From assembly GCA_900112785.1 (NCBI GenBank), contig FONB01000006.1, positions 248,001-312,000 of the forward strand: 64,000 nt of DNA, in the 5' to 3' direction. A model generated the notes under the pieces. The model made no database searches and was not told the origin of the DNA. It saw only the letters and a list, made by a program, of their open reading frames with translations. Numbering within the stretch: position 1 is the stretch's first letter; every line of letters starts with the position of its first letter. The stretch comes from Phytobacter palmae. GTDB taxonomy: Bacteria; Pseudomonadota; Gammaproteobacteria; Enterobacterales; Enterobacteriaceae. Shown one piece after another: positions 36,223 through 45,237 of the stretch. The translations under genes and the position numbers were made by a program.

Positions 36223-36231
36223 CCCGCGCCG

Positions 36232-36256
36232 ACAGGGGAAAGGATCTCCCCTGTTT
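36232..36256 (+). terminator. Weak terminator after malic enzyme
   Basis: ACAGGGGA and TCCCCTGT form an 8-bp stem followed by only a short T run. Confidence 0.5.
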
Positions 36257-36403
36257 CAGGACGGGAAACCGTGAAAAAAGGCTTTCCTGATGAGGCGCTT
36301 ATAATTTTTGACATACCCAAAATGGGGAGTGAGGGTAGCTTTTTTTCGCTATTGCGTGGATGCTGTCGGCTCGCGCCAAAACCTTCATCGCAAGGAAAAA
36401 CAG

Positions 36404-37156
36404 ATGAACGCATTTTTCTCTACCCAGGCAGGTTGTGTTGTCCGCTGGTTAGATCTTCCCGGCGACGGTGTGCCGCTGGTCTTTGTGCACGGACTTGGCT
36501 GTGCCTCTTCCTACGAATATCCGCGCGTGGTCTGCGATAAAAATTTCCAGGGCCGACGCGCTATCCTGATTGACCTGCCGGGTTACGGCTACAGTGAAAA
36601 ACCGAAAGCGTTTGGCTATTCCATCAGTGAACAAGCCCGTGTAGTCGCCGAACTACTTGCCCATTTACAGCTTAAAGATTTCTTTCTGTATGGACACAGC
36701 ATGGGCGGGAGTATCGCAATTGAAGCCGCAACTCAACTGGACGGTTTACGGGGTCTGATAGTCTCCGAGCCTAACTTCCGTCCTGATGGCGGATTTTTTA
36801 GCCGTCAGATCTGTCGGTTTGATGAAGAGATCTATATCGCACGTGTACATGCGCTCATGATGCACAACCATAACAACCCATGGACCGGGAGTTTATCGAT
36901 CGCCGCTCCCTGGGCCGTCTGGCGTGGGGCATCCAGCCTGATTATCGGCAATCACTGGCTTGAGATGTTTATTGAACTCACTAAACCCACCTGCCTGCTG
37001 TTTGGCGAGAAATCCCTTCCTGATGCTGATTTTACGCAACTGCGCGCCATGGGTATTGGCACCGTGGAACTGGCCGACTGCGGGCACAATATGTCGTGGG
37101 AAAACCCTTCGGCTTTCGCTGCTGCGCTGGCTGCGTTTTGTGCCGATAACAGTTAA
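36404..37156 (+). CDS. Alpha/beta hydrolase
   Basis: 250 residues from ATG 36404, with AAGGA seven bases upstream; the frame is open from 36308. Motifs: oxyanion 'VFVHGLGCASS', 'DLPGYGYSEKP', nucleophile elbow 'GHSMGGS', and a C-terminal 'CGHNMSWENP' with the catalytic His. A cytoplasmic esterase, lactonase or haloalkane-type hydrolase is possible; no substrate is evident. It is convergent with dhaR, with the two genes abutting. Confidence 0.85.
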   Translation: MNAFFSTQAGCVVRWLDLPGDGVPLVFVHGLGCASSYEYPRVVCDKNFQGRRAILIDLPGYGYSEKPKAFGYSISEQARVVAELLAHLQLKDFFLYGHSMGGSIAIEAATQLDGLRGLIVSEPNFRPDGGFFSRQICRFDEEIYIARVHALMMHNHNNPWTGSLSIAAPWAVWRGASSLIIGNHWLEMFIELTKPTCLLFGEKSLPDADFTQLRAMGIGTVELADCGHNMSWENPSAFAAALAAFCADNS

Positions 37157-39082
37157 TCATTTGCCCGGCAGTTGGCGCTTAAACTGACGGGCGTCGATAT
37201 CGTATTGCTTCATTTTACGCCACAGGGTGGTGCGGCCAATATTGAGCAACTGCGACATCTCCTGTATTCGTCCGTTGGTCACCCGCGCGGCCTGGATAAT
37301 GGCCTCTTTTTCAACGGCGGAAAAGGTGAGATTTGCCGATAGCCTGGCTCCCGGCTCCTGGGCTGCCCCCCCTTCGTTAAACAACCAGTCCGGCAGGTGG
37401 CTCAGGCGAATATGGCCCTGCTCGCTGCTGATAGCGATATTTTCAATAATGCTATTAAGTTCAAAGTCATTCCCCGGCCAGGAGTAAGCCACCAGCCGGG
37501 CCAGCACATCGTCATCCAGGCGAAGACGCGAAGAAAAACGGCGCTCAAGCCCACGCAGTCGGTTTTGTACCAGGGAAGGAATACTGTCGCGACGTTCACG
37601 CAGGGGAGGAATGACTATCTCAAAGGCGCGCAGGGCATAGTAAAGCTGGCGGCTAAAGCGGTTTTGCTCGACCAGATTTCCCAAATCGACCGTAGTTGCC
37701 GCAATGACTTTGACATCCACTGGCACCAGACGCCTGGCCTCAAGCCGCGTTAACACCCCTTGCTTAATCACCTGCAATAACGTTGATTGCAACTCGGGGG
37801 CCAGATACTCGATTTTTTCCAGAAACAGCGTACCGCCGTTGGCCAGTTCCAGACGGCTGAGACGCCCTTTCTCATTTTCCGTCGCCGCGCTGCCAATAAA
37901 ATCCAGCCCCAGCGCACTGTCGGCATATAACTGGCAGTTAACGGCGATGTACGGCCCCCCGGCACGTTCGCTCTCATTGTGAATGGCCTGAGACATTAAC
38001 TCCTTCCCCACCCCCTCTTCCCCGTACAGCAGAACAGGAAACGCTCCGCGCGCCGCCTGCCGACCAGACTGGATCAGACGGCGGGTTTGCGGATCGTCAG
38101 CGGGCATCTGTTCGAAGGTGTGGCTGACTTTACCCAACTGGCTGGTCATTAACTGACGCATCTGTTCGACCGGGTGTAGCAGCAAAATAAAGCTGTTGCC
38201 CTGCTCTTCGACGATCGGCTTGAGGGTCACCACCGCATCAATAAACTGGTGCTGGCTTTCGAACGTCACCTCTGCGTGGTTGACCGCCTGGGCATGCTTG
38301 ATCGCCCGTCGAAGCAGTGCGGGAAGTGTCACCAGATCGCTAATGTTCTTTCCCTGACTAACCTGCGCGTCGAGATGCAGCATGCGCGCCGCCTGCACGT
38401 TGAGAAACTGCAGCACCCCCTGCTCGTTCCAGGCCATCACTCCGTCATCCATACTCTCCAGCAGGCCGTACATCTGGTTCAGATGGCGGTTAGATTCCGC
38501 CAGCAAATTGTCTGTCAGCAGTGAGTTGCCAATCTCCCTGGCCGTTGCCAGCGTCAGCGACAGATCCGCAGATGACGCATGCTCCGCCCGGCAGCACAGC
38601 GCGATAGACCCGGACAGGCGGCCGTGGTTATCAAAAACCGGCGTTGAACAAAAGGCCCACGGGAACAGCGCCTGTTTGAAATGCTGCTTGCCCAGCGTTT
38701 TTACCGGCTGGCCCATCATCGCGGCCAGCGACAGCGCACAACTGCCGATAATACTTTCCGCACAATAGCTGCCGGGCAGAAACCCCAGCCGGGCCAGCGC
38801 ATCGAGCGTGTCGGGATGACCGCAGCGACTCAAAATACAGGCAGACTCATCAAGGATAAGCAGCGCGCAGGGACGCCCTTCCATATATTCCAGGGCATCC
38901 TCCAGCGCCGCCTGACCAATCGTCAGCAGCCCGGTTTTACGGCGGCTTATCGTTTCAAAGGTCAGCCCCTGCGCCTGGTGCGGCGTTCCCCAGGTTTCAC
39001 GCTGCATGATCTTTTCGCAACGCTGCCAGGAATGAGCGATGAAGGAGGCGACATCCTGTTCTGTCATCTGATACTGGGTCAT
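37157..39082 (-). CDS. dhaR: Dihydroxyacetone kinase operon regulator
   Basis: 641 residues, same layout as E. coli DhaR: GAF-like sensor (~45-195), PAS (~205-310), AAA+ domain and Fis-type helix-turn-helix ('NGRIQEMSQLLNIGRTTLWRKMKQYDID'). The AAA+ Walker A is 'GEEGVGKE'. The GAFTGA loop required for sigma-54 contact is absent ('YADSALGLDFIGSAATENEKG'). E. coli DhaR activates dhaKLM from a sigma-70 promoter and is switched by binding DhaL (activating) or DhaK (inhibiting). It is divergent from dhaKLM with three palindromes between. Confidence 0.94.
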   Translation of the reverse strand: MTQYQMTEQDVASFIAHSWQRCEKIMQRETWGTPHQAQGLTFETISRRKTGLLTIGQAALEDALEYMEGRPCALLILDESACILSRCGHPDTLDALARLGFLPGSYCAESIIGSCALSLAAMMGQPVKTLGKQHFKQALFPWAFCSTPVFDNHGRLSGSIALCCRAEHASSADLSLTLATAREIGNSLLTDNLLAESNRHLNQMYGLLESMDDGVMAWNEQGVLQFLNVQAARMLHLDAQVSQGKNISDLVTLPALLRRAIKHAQAVNHAEVTFESQHQFIDAVVTLKPIVEEQGNSFILLLHPVEQMRQLMTSQLGKVSHTFEQMPADDPQTRRLIQSGRQAARGAFPVLLYGEEGVGKELMSQAIHNESERAGGPYIAVNCQLYADSALGLDFIGSAATENEKGRLSRLELANGGTLFLEKIEYLAPELQSTLLQVIKQGVLTRLEARRLVPVDVKVIAATTVDLGNLVEQNRFSRQLYYALRAFEIVIPPLRERRDSIPSLVQNRLRGLERRFSSRLRLDDDVLARLVAYSWPGNDFELNSIIENIAISSEQGHIRLSHLPDWLFNEGGAAQEPGARLSANLTFSAVEKEAIIQAARVTNGRIQEMSQLLNIGRTTLWRKMKQYDIDARQFKRQLPGK

Positions 39083-39151
39083 GCGCGGTTCCGTCGGGGC
39101 CTGTGAAGAACGTCATTGTCGCTACAGCCAGACAAAGAAATCAATGTAAAC

Positions 39152-39166
39152 GTTCCATTATGGAAC
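39152..39166. promoter_or_regulatory. Palindrome, candidate DhaR site (dhaR side)
   Basis: GTTCCATTATGGAAC, a perfect dyad 70 bp upstream of dhaR; position fits autorepression. Confidence 0.6.
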
Positions 39167-39342
39167 CTGCATCAACAACGATAAACCGCAATGCAATCCA
39201 CCCCGCAGCGGCCGCCGTACCGACCGGCTGGCAGAGATCGCTGCCCGGGTGCGCTGACGCCGTGTACAAAATATATCCTGCACTGACACAGAGGCTCAAA
39301 AGGCGATCACCGCTCGCATTTTCACCCTTTTCCCGGCAAAAG

Positions 39343-39359
39343 CGTTCCACTATGGAACG
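39343..39359. promoter_or_regulatory. Palindrome, candidate DhaR site (dhaK distal)
   Basis: CGTTCCACTATGGAACG. Its centre is 31 bp (about three helical turns) from the next palindrome. Confidence 0.6.
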
Positions 39360-39374
39360 TTTCTTTACAGAAGC

Positions 39375-39389
39375 GTTTCACAATGAAAC
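39375..39389. promoter_or_regulatory. Palindrome, candidate DhaR site (dhaK proximal)
   Basis: GTTTCACAATGAAAC, a diverged copy of the other two, 153 bp before dhaK. Confidence 0.5.
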
Positions 39390-39541
39390 TCAATTTTCAG
39401 GCATTTTCTTTTTCTCTCGTCAGTGGAGAATCTGCATATCGGCCAGGGAAACCCGGATGTCGGTTATCCGCCGCTGATACCCTACACCATCAGGTCTGCG
39501 CGTTGCGGATGGCCTGATTCACCTCCTGCGGAGTATGCATA

Positions 39542-40612
39542 ATGAAAAAACTGATTAACCGTGTGGAAGATGTATTAAGCGAACAATTAACTGGCCTGGC
39601 AAAAGCGCACCCTGAACTGACGCTGCACCAGGACCCGGTGTATATGACCCGCGCCGACGCCCCGGTCGCCGGGAAAGTAGCCCTGTTATCCGGCGGTGGC
39701 AGCGGTCACGAACCAATGCACTGCGGCTATATCGGTAAAGGCATGTTAAGCGGTGCCTGCCCGGGCGAGATCTTTACCTCTCCCACGCCGGATAAAATGT
39801 TCGAGTGCGCCATGACCATTGATGGTGGTGAAGGCGTACTGCTGATCATCAAAAACTACACGGGCGATATTCTCAATTTCGAAACCGCCGCTGAGCTGCT
39901 GCACGACAGCGGCGTGAAGGTCACAACCGTAGTGGTGGATGACGACGTGGCGGTCAAAGACAGTCTCTATACCGCCGGTCGCCGTGGGGTGGCGAATACC
40001 GTACTGATTGAAAAACTGGTCGGTGCTGCCGCCGAGCGCGGAGATTCACTGGATGCCTGCGCGCAACTGGGCCGCAAACTCAACAATCAGGGACACTCCA
40101 TCGGTATCGCCTTGAGCGCCTGTACGGTTCCTGCGGCCGGTCAGCCTTCATTTACGCTTGCGGATAACGAGATGGAATTCGGCGTCGGTATCCACGGCGA
40201 ACCGGGGATCGACCGCCGCCCGTTTAGCTCCCTTGATACGACTGTCGATGAGATGTTTAACGTTCTGCTGGAAAACGGTAACTACAGCCGCACCCTGCGC
40301 GAATGGGATCACACCAGCGGAAGCTGGCAGGAAGTCAAACAGAGCAAACAGGCCCTGCAGCGAGGCGATCGCGTCATTGCGATGGTCAACAATCTGGGTG
40401 CAACGCCGCTTTCTGAACTGTACGGCGTCTACAACCGGCTGGAAACACGCTGTCAGGAAGCCGGTATTGTCATTGAACGCAACCTGGTCGGCAGCTGGTG
40501 TACCTCACTGGATATGGCCGGCTTCTCCATTACCTTGCTCAAAGCCGACGATGAGATCCTCGCGCTGTGGGATGCGCCGGTCCACACACCTGCTATGACC
40601 TGGGGTAACTAA
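39542..40612 (+). CDS. dhaK: PTS-dependent dihydroxyacetone kinase, substrate-binding subunit
   Basis: 356 residues. 'LLSGGGSGHEPMHCGYIGKGMLSGACPGEIFTSPT' (in parts, residues 49-82) and the covalent dihydroxyacetone ligand His218 in 'GVGIHGEPGIDR' are intact. DhaK holds the substrate as a hemiaminal while DhaL-ADP is rephosphorylated by DhaM. First gene of dhaKLM, 10 bp before dhaL. Confidence 0.96.
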   Translation: MKKLINRVEDVLSEQLTGLAKAHPELTLHQDPVYMTRADAPVAGKVALLSGGGSGHEPMHCGYIGKGMLSGACPGEIFTSPTPDKMFECAMTIDGGEGVLLIIKNYTGDILNFETAAELLHDSGVKVTTVVVDDDVAVKDSLYTAGRRGVANTVLIEKLVGAAAERGDSLDACAQLGRKLNNQGHSIGIALSACTVPAAGQPSFTLADNEMEFGVGIHGEPGIDRRPFSSLDTTVDEMFNVLLENGNYSRTLREWDHTSGSWQEVKQSKQALQRGDRVIAMVNNLGATPLSELYGVYNRLETRCQEAGIVIERNLVGSWCTSLDMAGFSITLLKADDEILALWDAPVHTPAMTWGN

Positions 40613-40622
40613 GGAAATTTTT

Positions 40623-41255
40623 ATGTCGCTGAACAGAAACCAAATTGTTGACTGGCTCTACCGCTGCGGCGAGGTCTTCACGAAAGAGAGTGATTTCCTC
40701 ACCGGTCTGGACAGGGCCATTGGTGATGCGGACCACGGGCTGAACATGCATCGCGGCTTTAGCAAAGTGGTGGAAAAACTGCCCGCCATTGCAGACAAAG
40801 ACATCGGTTTTATTCTCAAAAACACCGGCATGGTGTTGCTCTCGAACGTCGGGGGGGCCAGCGGTCCGTTATTCGGCACCTTTTTTCTGCGCGCGGCGCA
40901 GGCGACACAGGCCCATCAAAGCCTGACGCTCGTTGAGCTGCATCAGATGATCCGTGAAGGTGCCGAAGGGGTCATCAGCCGTGGTAAAGCAGAGCCCGGC
41001 GACAAAACCATGTGTGATGTCTGGCTGCCCGTCGCGGAATCGCTGGAACAGGCGATCGCGCAAAACCTGTCGATTCCCGCCGCTCTGGAAGCCGCAAGTC
41101 AGGTAGCGGAACAGGCCGTTCAGTCGACCATCACTATGCAGGCCCGCAAAGGCCGCGCCAGCTATCTGGGCGAGCGCAGTGTTGGTCATCAGGACCCTGG
41201 CGCGACCTCGGTGATGTTTATGGTGCAGATGCTGGCGGCAGCCGCGAAAGCGTAA
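40623..41255 (+). CDS. dhaL: Dihydroxyacetone kinase, ADP-binding subunit
   Basis: 210 residues. Mg-ADP site Asp residues lie in 'AIGDADHGLNMHRGF', followed by 'LLSNVGGASGPLFGTFFLRA' and 'PGDKTMCDVWLP', 'HQDPGATSVM'. It keeps ADP bound as a cofactor that receives phosphate from DhaM and passes it to the substrate on DhaK. DhaL-ADP is also the co-activator of DhaR in E. coli. Ends 15 bp before dhaM. Confidence 0.96.
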   Translation: MSLNRNQIVDWLYRCGEVFTKESDFLTGLDRAIGDADHGLNMHRGFSKVVEKLPAIADKDIGFILKNTGMVLLSNVGGASGPLFGTFFLRAAQATQAHQSLTLVELHQMIREGAEGVISRGKAEPGDKTMCDVWLPVAESLEQAIAQNLSIPAALEAASQVAEQAVQSTITMQARKGRASYLGERSVGHQDPGATSVMFMVQMLAAAAKA

Positions 41256-41270
41256 ATGAAGGAAACGGCG

Positions 41271-42686
41271 ATGGTTAACCTGGTAATTGTTTCTCATAGC
41301 GCCCAACTGGGCCAGGGTGTCGGGGAACTGGCCCGGCAGATGTTAACGGGAGATGGCTGCAAGTTAGCCATCGCCGCAGGAATTGACGATCCCGATAATC
41401 CGATCGGCACCGATCCGATTAAAGTGATGGAGGCCATTGAGTCGGTGGCCGACACCGATCATGTGCTGGTGATGATGGATATCGGTAGCGCCCTGTTAAG
41501 CGCGGAAACCGCGCTGGAATTGCTTGATCCGGATATTGCCGGAAAAGTTCGTCTGTGCGCCGCGCCACTGGTAGAAGGCACTCTGGCCGCCACGGTTAGC
41601 GCCGCCACGGGATCTGACATTGACAAGGTGATTGCCGATGCGCAAAACGCCCTCCAGGCAAAGCGTCTTCAGCTCGGTCTCGACGCGCAACAGGAGACGC
41701 TCCCGGAACCGCAAACGGACGATGATATACAAGATGATGCGCGCACCATCACGGTGACCGTGAACAACCCTAACGGTCTGCATGTTCGCCCGGCTTCTCG
41801 CTTGGTCGCTGCGCTGGCCGGTTTTGACGCCCGGCTGTTGCTGGAAAAAGAGGGAAAATGCGTCAGGCCGGACAGCATTAACCAGATAGCGCTTTTACAG
41901 GTACGCTGTCATGACACCCTGCGTCTGATTGCCCGTGGCCCGGAGGCTGAACTGGCGCTGGCCGCCTTTGAACGGCTGGCACAGGAAAATTTCGGCGAAA
42001 CGCTCGCGGCGCAACAGCCTGAGCCGACGTCAGACGTTCCGTTACAGATTAAGGGCCAGGCGTTGCGCTATACCCCTGTCGAACTGCCGCTGGCCCAGGC
42101 CACTGTGCGAACACCGCAAGAGGAAATGGCCCGTCTGCACAACGCCGTCAAGGATACGCTGGACGATCTGAGTGACCTGATTCGCCTGGCGCAAGCGAAG
42201 TTCTCACCCGATATCGCCGCTATTTTCGCCGGTCATCAGACCCTGATTGACGATCAGGATCTGATGGACAGCGCCTGGGAGATGCTGCGCCAGAGAAAAT
42301 GCACGGCGGAATGGGCCTGGCACAAAATATTAATGGAACTCAGCAGTCAGTATCGCCACCTTGATGATGCCTATTTGCAGGCACGCTATATCGATATTGA
42401 AGATTTACTGCACCGCACGCATCTGCATCTGGCACAGGCGCTGGAAAACATCCCGACGCCGCTGCGCCCGAGTATTCTTATCGCCAGCGATCTTTACCCG
42501 TCCGTCATGCTGCAACTGGAGAAGAGAAACATCGCCGGGATTGTTCTGTTGCAGGGTAGTCCGCACTCACACAGCGCGATTATCGCCAGGGAAGCCGGCA
42601 TCCCCGTGCTGTATCAACAAAGCAGCGCCCTGGCAAAAGTACGCAACGGTGACACTCTCACCCTCGATGCCGACCGGCCTGAATAA
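41271..42686 (+). CDS. dhaM: Dihydroxyacetone kinase phosphotransfer subunit
   Basis: 471 residues. EIIA-Man-like domain with His9 ('LVIVSHS'), HPr-like domain with the active His in 'NNPNGLHVRPASRL', and a truncated enzyme I N-terminal domain with the phospho-His in 'GSPHSHSAIIAREAGIP'. It relays phosphate from PTS enzyme I/HPr to DhaL-ADP. ATG 41271 has AAGGA upstream and gives the family start; an in-frame ATG at 41256 abuts dhaL. A terminator follows. Confidence 0.95.
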   Translation: MVNLVIVSHSAQLGQGVGELARQMLTGDGCKLAIAAGIDDPDNPIGTDPIKVMEAIESVADTDHVLVMMDIGSALLSAETALELLDPDIAGKVRLCAAPLVEGTLAATVSAATGSDIDKVIADAQNALQAKRLQLGLDAQQETLPEPQTDDDIQDDARTITVTVNNPNGLHVRPASRLVAALAGFDARLLLEKEGKCVRPDSINQIALLQVRCHDTLRLIARGPEAELALAAFERLAQENFGETLAAQQPEPTSDVPLQIKGQALRYTPVELPLAQATVRTPQEEMARLHNAVKDTLDDLSDLIRLAQAKFSPDIAAIFAGHQTLIDDQDLMDSAWEMLRQRKCTAEWAWHKILMELSSQYRHLDDAYLQARYIDIEDLLHRTHLHLAQALENIPTPLRPSILIASDLYPSVMLQLEKRNIAGIVLLQGSPHSHSAIIAREAGIPVLYQQSSALAKVRNGDTLTLDADRPE

Positions 42687-42693
42687 ACTGACG

Positions 42694-42721
42694 ACACTCC
42701 CCCTGGCGGGGAGTGTTTTTT
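42694..42721 (+). terminator. Intrinsic terminator of dhaKLM
   Basis: ACACTCCCC and GGGGAGTGT form a 9-bp stem with a 5-nt loop, followed by five T. Confidence 0.92.
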
Positions 42722-42844
42722 ATATCGCCTGTATGACCTGACGTTTTCACTGCGACGCATAAGACGGGTTTACCCCGCCTCATTCACCCACCATCGCGTA
42801 TATGCTGAGCGACCACAGGCTCGTGTCCGGCACCCGCTGTCTCG

Positions 42845-43225
42845 CTAGCTGGTGGCATTAGCCTTATCAAATGCCGCCTGGGCTGCCAGCATGGCATCCA
42901 TATTGTCTTCTACCCACAGAGTCAGAAATGACATGGTATGAGTTAGCGTTTTGCCTAACGGCGACAAACTGTATTCCACCGTGACGGGAACCGTGGGGAA
43001 AATTTTCCGCGAGATAAGTCCGTCACGCTCCAGCTTTCGCAGCGTCTGCGTCAACATCTTCTGTGTTATCCCGCGAATATGTCGCCGCAAACTGTTAAAA
43101 CGCTGCGGCTCTTTTTCCAGACAGCCCAGAACCAGTAACGCCCATTTATCGGCCAGCCTTGAGAGCACATCACGCGTCGGGCAGCGATCGTCGTAAACAT
43201 CGTAAGGTAATTGCAGTTTATTCAT
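42845..43225 (-). CDS. HxlR-family redox-type regulator
   Basis: 126 residues. 'CPTRDVLSRLADKWALLVLGCLEKEPQRFNSLRRHI' then RGITQKMLTQTLRKLERDGLISR is the HxlR core; the Cys near residue 15 is the usual electrophile/redox sensor, and a second Cys is at ~35. Divergent from a flavodoxin-like quinone reductase gene (43642), the classic pairing for YodB/QorR-type regulators. A GTTTCC-TCAG-GGAAAC dyad lies 22 bp upstream. Confidence 0.9.
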   Translation of the reverse strand: MNKLQLPYDVYDDRCPTRDVLSRLADKWALLVLGCLEKEPQRFNSLRRHIRGITQKMLTQTLRKLERDGLISRKIFPTVPVTVEYSLSPLGKTLTHTMSFLTLWVEDNMDAMLAAQAAFDKANATS

Positions 43226-43246
43226 AACGATAGTTTCTCTTACAAG

Positions 43247-43262
43247 GTTTCCTCAGGGAAAC
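43247..43262. promoter_or_regulatory. Candidate HxlR autoregulatory operator
   Basis: GTTTCC-TCAG-GGAAAC, perfect 6-bp arms, 22 bp before the HxlR start codon. Confidence 0.4.
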
Positions 43263-43322
43263 TTAGTGGCCTTCAGGTGCCTTCTTTCACGACCACAGGA
43301 TAATGTGTATAAATCGCTTCAG

Positions 43323-43337
43323 GTATCTATTGGATAC
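43323..43337. promoter_or_regulatory. Candidate regulator dyad
   Basis: GTATC-TATTG-GATAC is a perfect 5-bp dyad in the same divergent region. Confidence 0.3.
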
Positions 43338-43541
43338 TAAGGCACTCTGAATGACAAAGTATTTATACATACCTTGCTCATCCCTGTGTCGATAAAAATA
43401 AACCTGCGATCATTCGGCCACCTTTAGCACAATAAAGCGACAGTCAGTGGCACTGATGAAATAAGCGATGACATCGTGTTGAACAAATTTGATGAAGCGT
43501 TTAGCAGATACAGTCGGGACATGGAGACTTGCACGTGAAGC

Positions 43542-43596
43542 ACTCTATTTCCCCGAAGGCCTGTGCATTATGTTTCCTGGCGTCGGGAAATAGAGT
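43542..43596. repeat. Long inverted repeat upstream of the flavodoxin-like gene
   Basis: ACTCTATTTCCCCGA (43542-43556) and TCGGGAAATAGAGT (43583-43596) pair over 14 bp with one bulged C, around a 26-nt loop, 46 bp before the ATG. It lies where the 5' leader of the mRNA would be, so it may be an RNA hairpin, an old terminator or an operator. Confidence 0.55.
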
Positions 43597-43641
43597 CTGT
43601 CTGGTAATAAAGAATAATCATTCATCATTGGGGGATTACCT

Positions 43642-44190
43642 ATGAGTATCGTTGTTGTCTATTTTTCTGGCTACGGCCACACTTCCCTGGTTGCAGAAAA
43701 TGTCGCTGCCGGCGCCCACGCTGAGCTGATTGCTATCAATGAAAATGGCGAAATCACAGAGAGCGACTGGCAAAAATTAAACGACGCGAAGGCGATTATC
43801 TTTGGTGCGCCCACTTACATGGGCGGCGTACCGTGGCAATTTAAAAAGTTTGCTGATGCCACCTCTAAGGCGTGGTTTACCCGTAGCTGGCAGGATAAAA
43901 TTTTCGCCGGTTTCAGCAATAGCGCCAGTCTGAACGGTGACAAACAGGTGACATTACAATATCTGCAAACCCTGGCGTCGCAGCACGGCGGTGTGTGGGT
44001 GAGCCTTGGTTTGCCGCCGGCGAATACGCTGGCCTCTTCACGTCAGGATCTTAATAACCTGGGCGGTTCTGTGGGCCTGCTGGTGCAGTCTCCTTCCGAT
44101 GCGGGCGCTGATAAAATTCCTTCCGGCGACCTCGCAACAGCGACGAAATTTGGCGAACGTGTTGCGGCCATTACCGCACGCTTCAACTGA
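43642..44190 (+). CDS. Flavodoxin-fold NAD(P)H:quinone oxidoreductase (WrbA-like)
   Basis: 182 residues. FMN phosphate loop 'VVVYFSGYGHTSLVAENVAAG', then 'FGAPTYMGGVPWQFKKFAD' and 'AGFSNSASLNGDKQVTLQYL', the NADPH-dependent FMN reductase/WrbA pattern. Two-electron quinone reduction is the likely role. It is shorter than WrbA (198). Divergent from an HxlR regulator. A bidirectional terminator separates it from the SDR gene. Confidence 0.87.
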   Translation: MSIVVVYFSGYGHTSLVAENVAAGAHAELIAINENGEITESDWQKLNDAKAIIFGAPTYMGGVPWQFKKFADATSKAWFTRSWQDKIFAGFSNSASLNGDKQVTLQYLQTLASQHGGVWVSLGLPPANTLASSRQDLNNLGGSVGLLVQSPSDAGADKIPSGDLATATKFGERVAAITARFN

Positions 44191-44204
44191 GTTGTTGCAC
44201 GCAT

Positions 44205-44234
44205 AAAAAAGGGTCAGCCTGGCTGACCCTTTTT
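44205..44234. terminator. Bidirectional terminator
   Basis: A6-GGGTCAG-CCTGG-CTGACCC-T5 lies between the convergent flavodoxin-like and acetoin reductase genes; it has a U tract on both strands. Confidence 0.92.
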
Positions 44235-44250
44235 ATATGCAAGAACCGGC

Positions 44251-45030
44251 TTAACGGTAAACAATACCACCATCAATCAGAATCGACTGACCGGTTATAT
44301 AATCTGAATCCGGGCCTGCCAGGTAAGAGACCAGGCTTGCCACATCGTCGGGAGTTTCCGCACGACCCAGCGCAATCCCTTCCACATATTTCTTATACGT
44401 TTCCCCCACCGGGGCGCCGGTGATCTCCGCGAAACGCTGGTCGATTTCGGTCCACATCCCGGTGCCCACAATACCCGGACAATAAGCATTCACCGTAATA
44501 CCACGGCTGGCATACTCTTTCGCCGCCGCCTGCGTCAGCGCGCGGACGGCAAATTTAGTGGCCGAATAAATGCCCAGCATCGCAAAACCGTCATGACCGG
44601 CAATGGAACAGGCGTTGATAATTTTGCCTTTCTGCTTACGCTCTTCGAATTTCTTCGCCGCGGCCTGAATCCCCCACAGGGTGCCCTGCACGTTAATCCG
44701 CATAATGCGGTCCACCTCTTGCGGGGTGACATCGGAGAGCGGTTGTACCTGCGCGATACCGGCGTTGTTCACGATGATGTCAAAACCGCCCAGTTCGCGT
44801 TCCGCCTGGGCGATAGCCGCATAGACCTGTTCGCGATCGGAGATATCAGCCACAAAGGTGGCGGCTTTGCGCCCTAACGCCCGCACCTCAGCGGCGACCG
44901 CGTCAAGCGCTTCTGCCTTCATATCCACCAGCATGATTGCCGCGCCATCTTTTGCCAGACGCAACGCAATGCCTCGCCCAATCCCTTGACCGGCACCGGT
45001 TACCAGCGCGACTTTATTTTCGATAGCCAT
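44251..45030 (-). CDS. Acetoin/diacetyl reductase-like short-chain dehydrogenase
   Basis: 259 residues, classical SDR: '[15 protein letters not shown]' for NAD, 'NNAGIA', catalytic Ser in '[10 protein letters not shown]' and 'YSATKFAVR' (Tyr-x-x-x-Lys). The '[21 protein letters not shown]' and '[18 protein letters not shown]' segments resemble Klebsiella BudC ((S)-acetoin-forming diacetyl reductase / 2,3-butanediol dehydrogenase). It is not in a budAB context; instead it is divergent from an AcoK-like regulator, which supports acetoin/diacetyl chemistry. Substrate is inferred. Confidence 0.85.
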   Translation of the reverse strand: MAIENKVALVTGAGQGIGRGIALRLAKDGAAIMLVDMKAEALDAVAAEVRALGRKAATFVADISDREQVYAAIAQAERELGGFDIIVNNAGIAQVQPLSDVTPQEVDRIMRINVQGTLWGIQAAAKKFEERKQKGKIINACSIAGHDGFAMLGIYSATKFAVRALTQAAAKEYASRGITVNAYCPGIVGTGMWTEIDQRFAEITGAPVGETYKKYVEGIALGRAETPDDVASLVSYLAGPDSDYITGQSILIDGGIVYR

Positions 45031-45237
45031 ATTTTTATTTACCTCATCCTGACAAAAAACACTGCCTTAGCACGGCAGCAGACAGGCCTTACACTACCGC
45101 CCGCCCGAGGCAGGGCCTACCCCCTCTGATGGGGGGGTGAGCACGCGAAGCCAGGCGTCGTGCAGGCGTAACGCTGGTTCCGCTCTGCCTCCTTGAGTAC
45201 ACTCGGGGGAAAGAGAACAGAACGAGGTCGCGGTTGT

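Larger units (their letters stand above)
39083..39541. other. dhaR-dhaK divergent control region
   Basis: 459 bp without a supported gene. It contains three related palindromes (39152-39166, 39343-39359, 39375-39389), the likely DhaR sites. A short plus-strand frame through 39103-39477 is not coding-like. Confidence 0.7.
43226..43641. other. Divergent intergenic region HxlR/flavodoxin gene
   Basis: 416 bp without a supported gene. It has two short dyads near the HxlR gene (43247-43262, 43323-43337) and a long inverted repeat near the flavodoxin gene (43542-43596). Confidence 0.6.

Noticed and set aside
39083-39541. Sigma-54 promoter for dhaKLM
   Set aside because: No convincing GG-N10-GC element, and DhaR lacks the GAFTGA loop.
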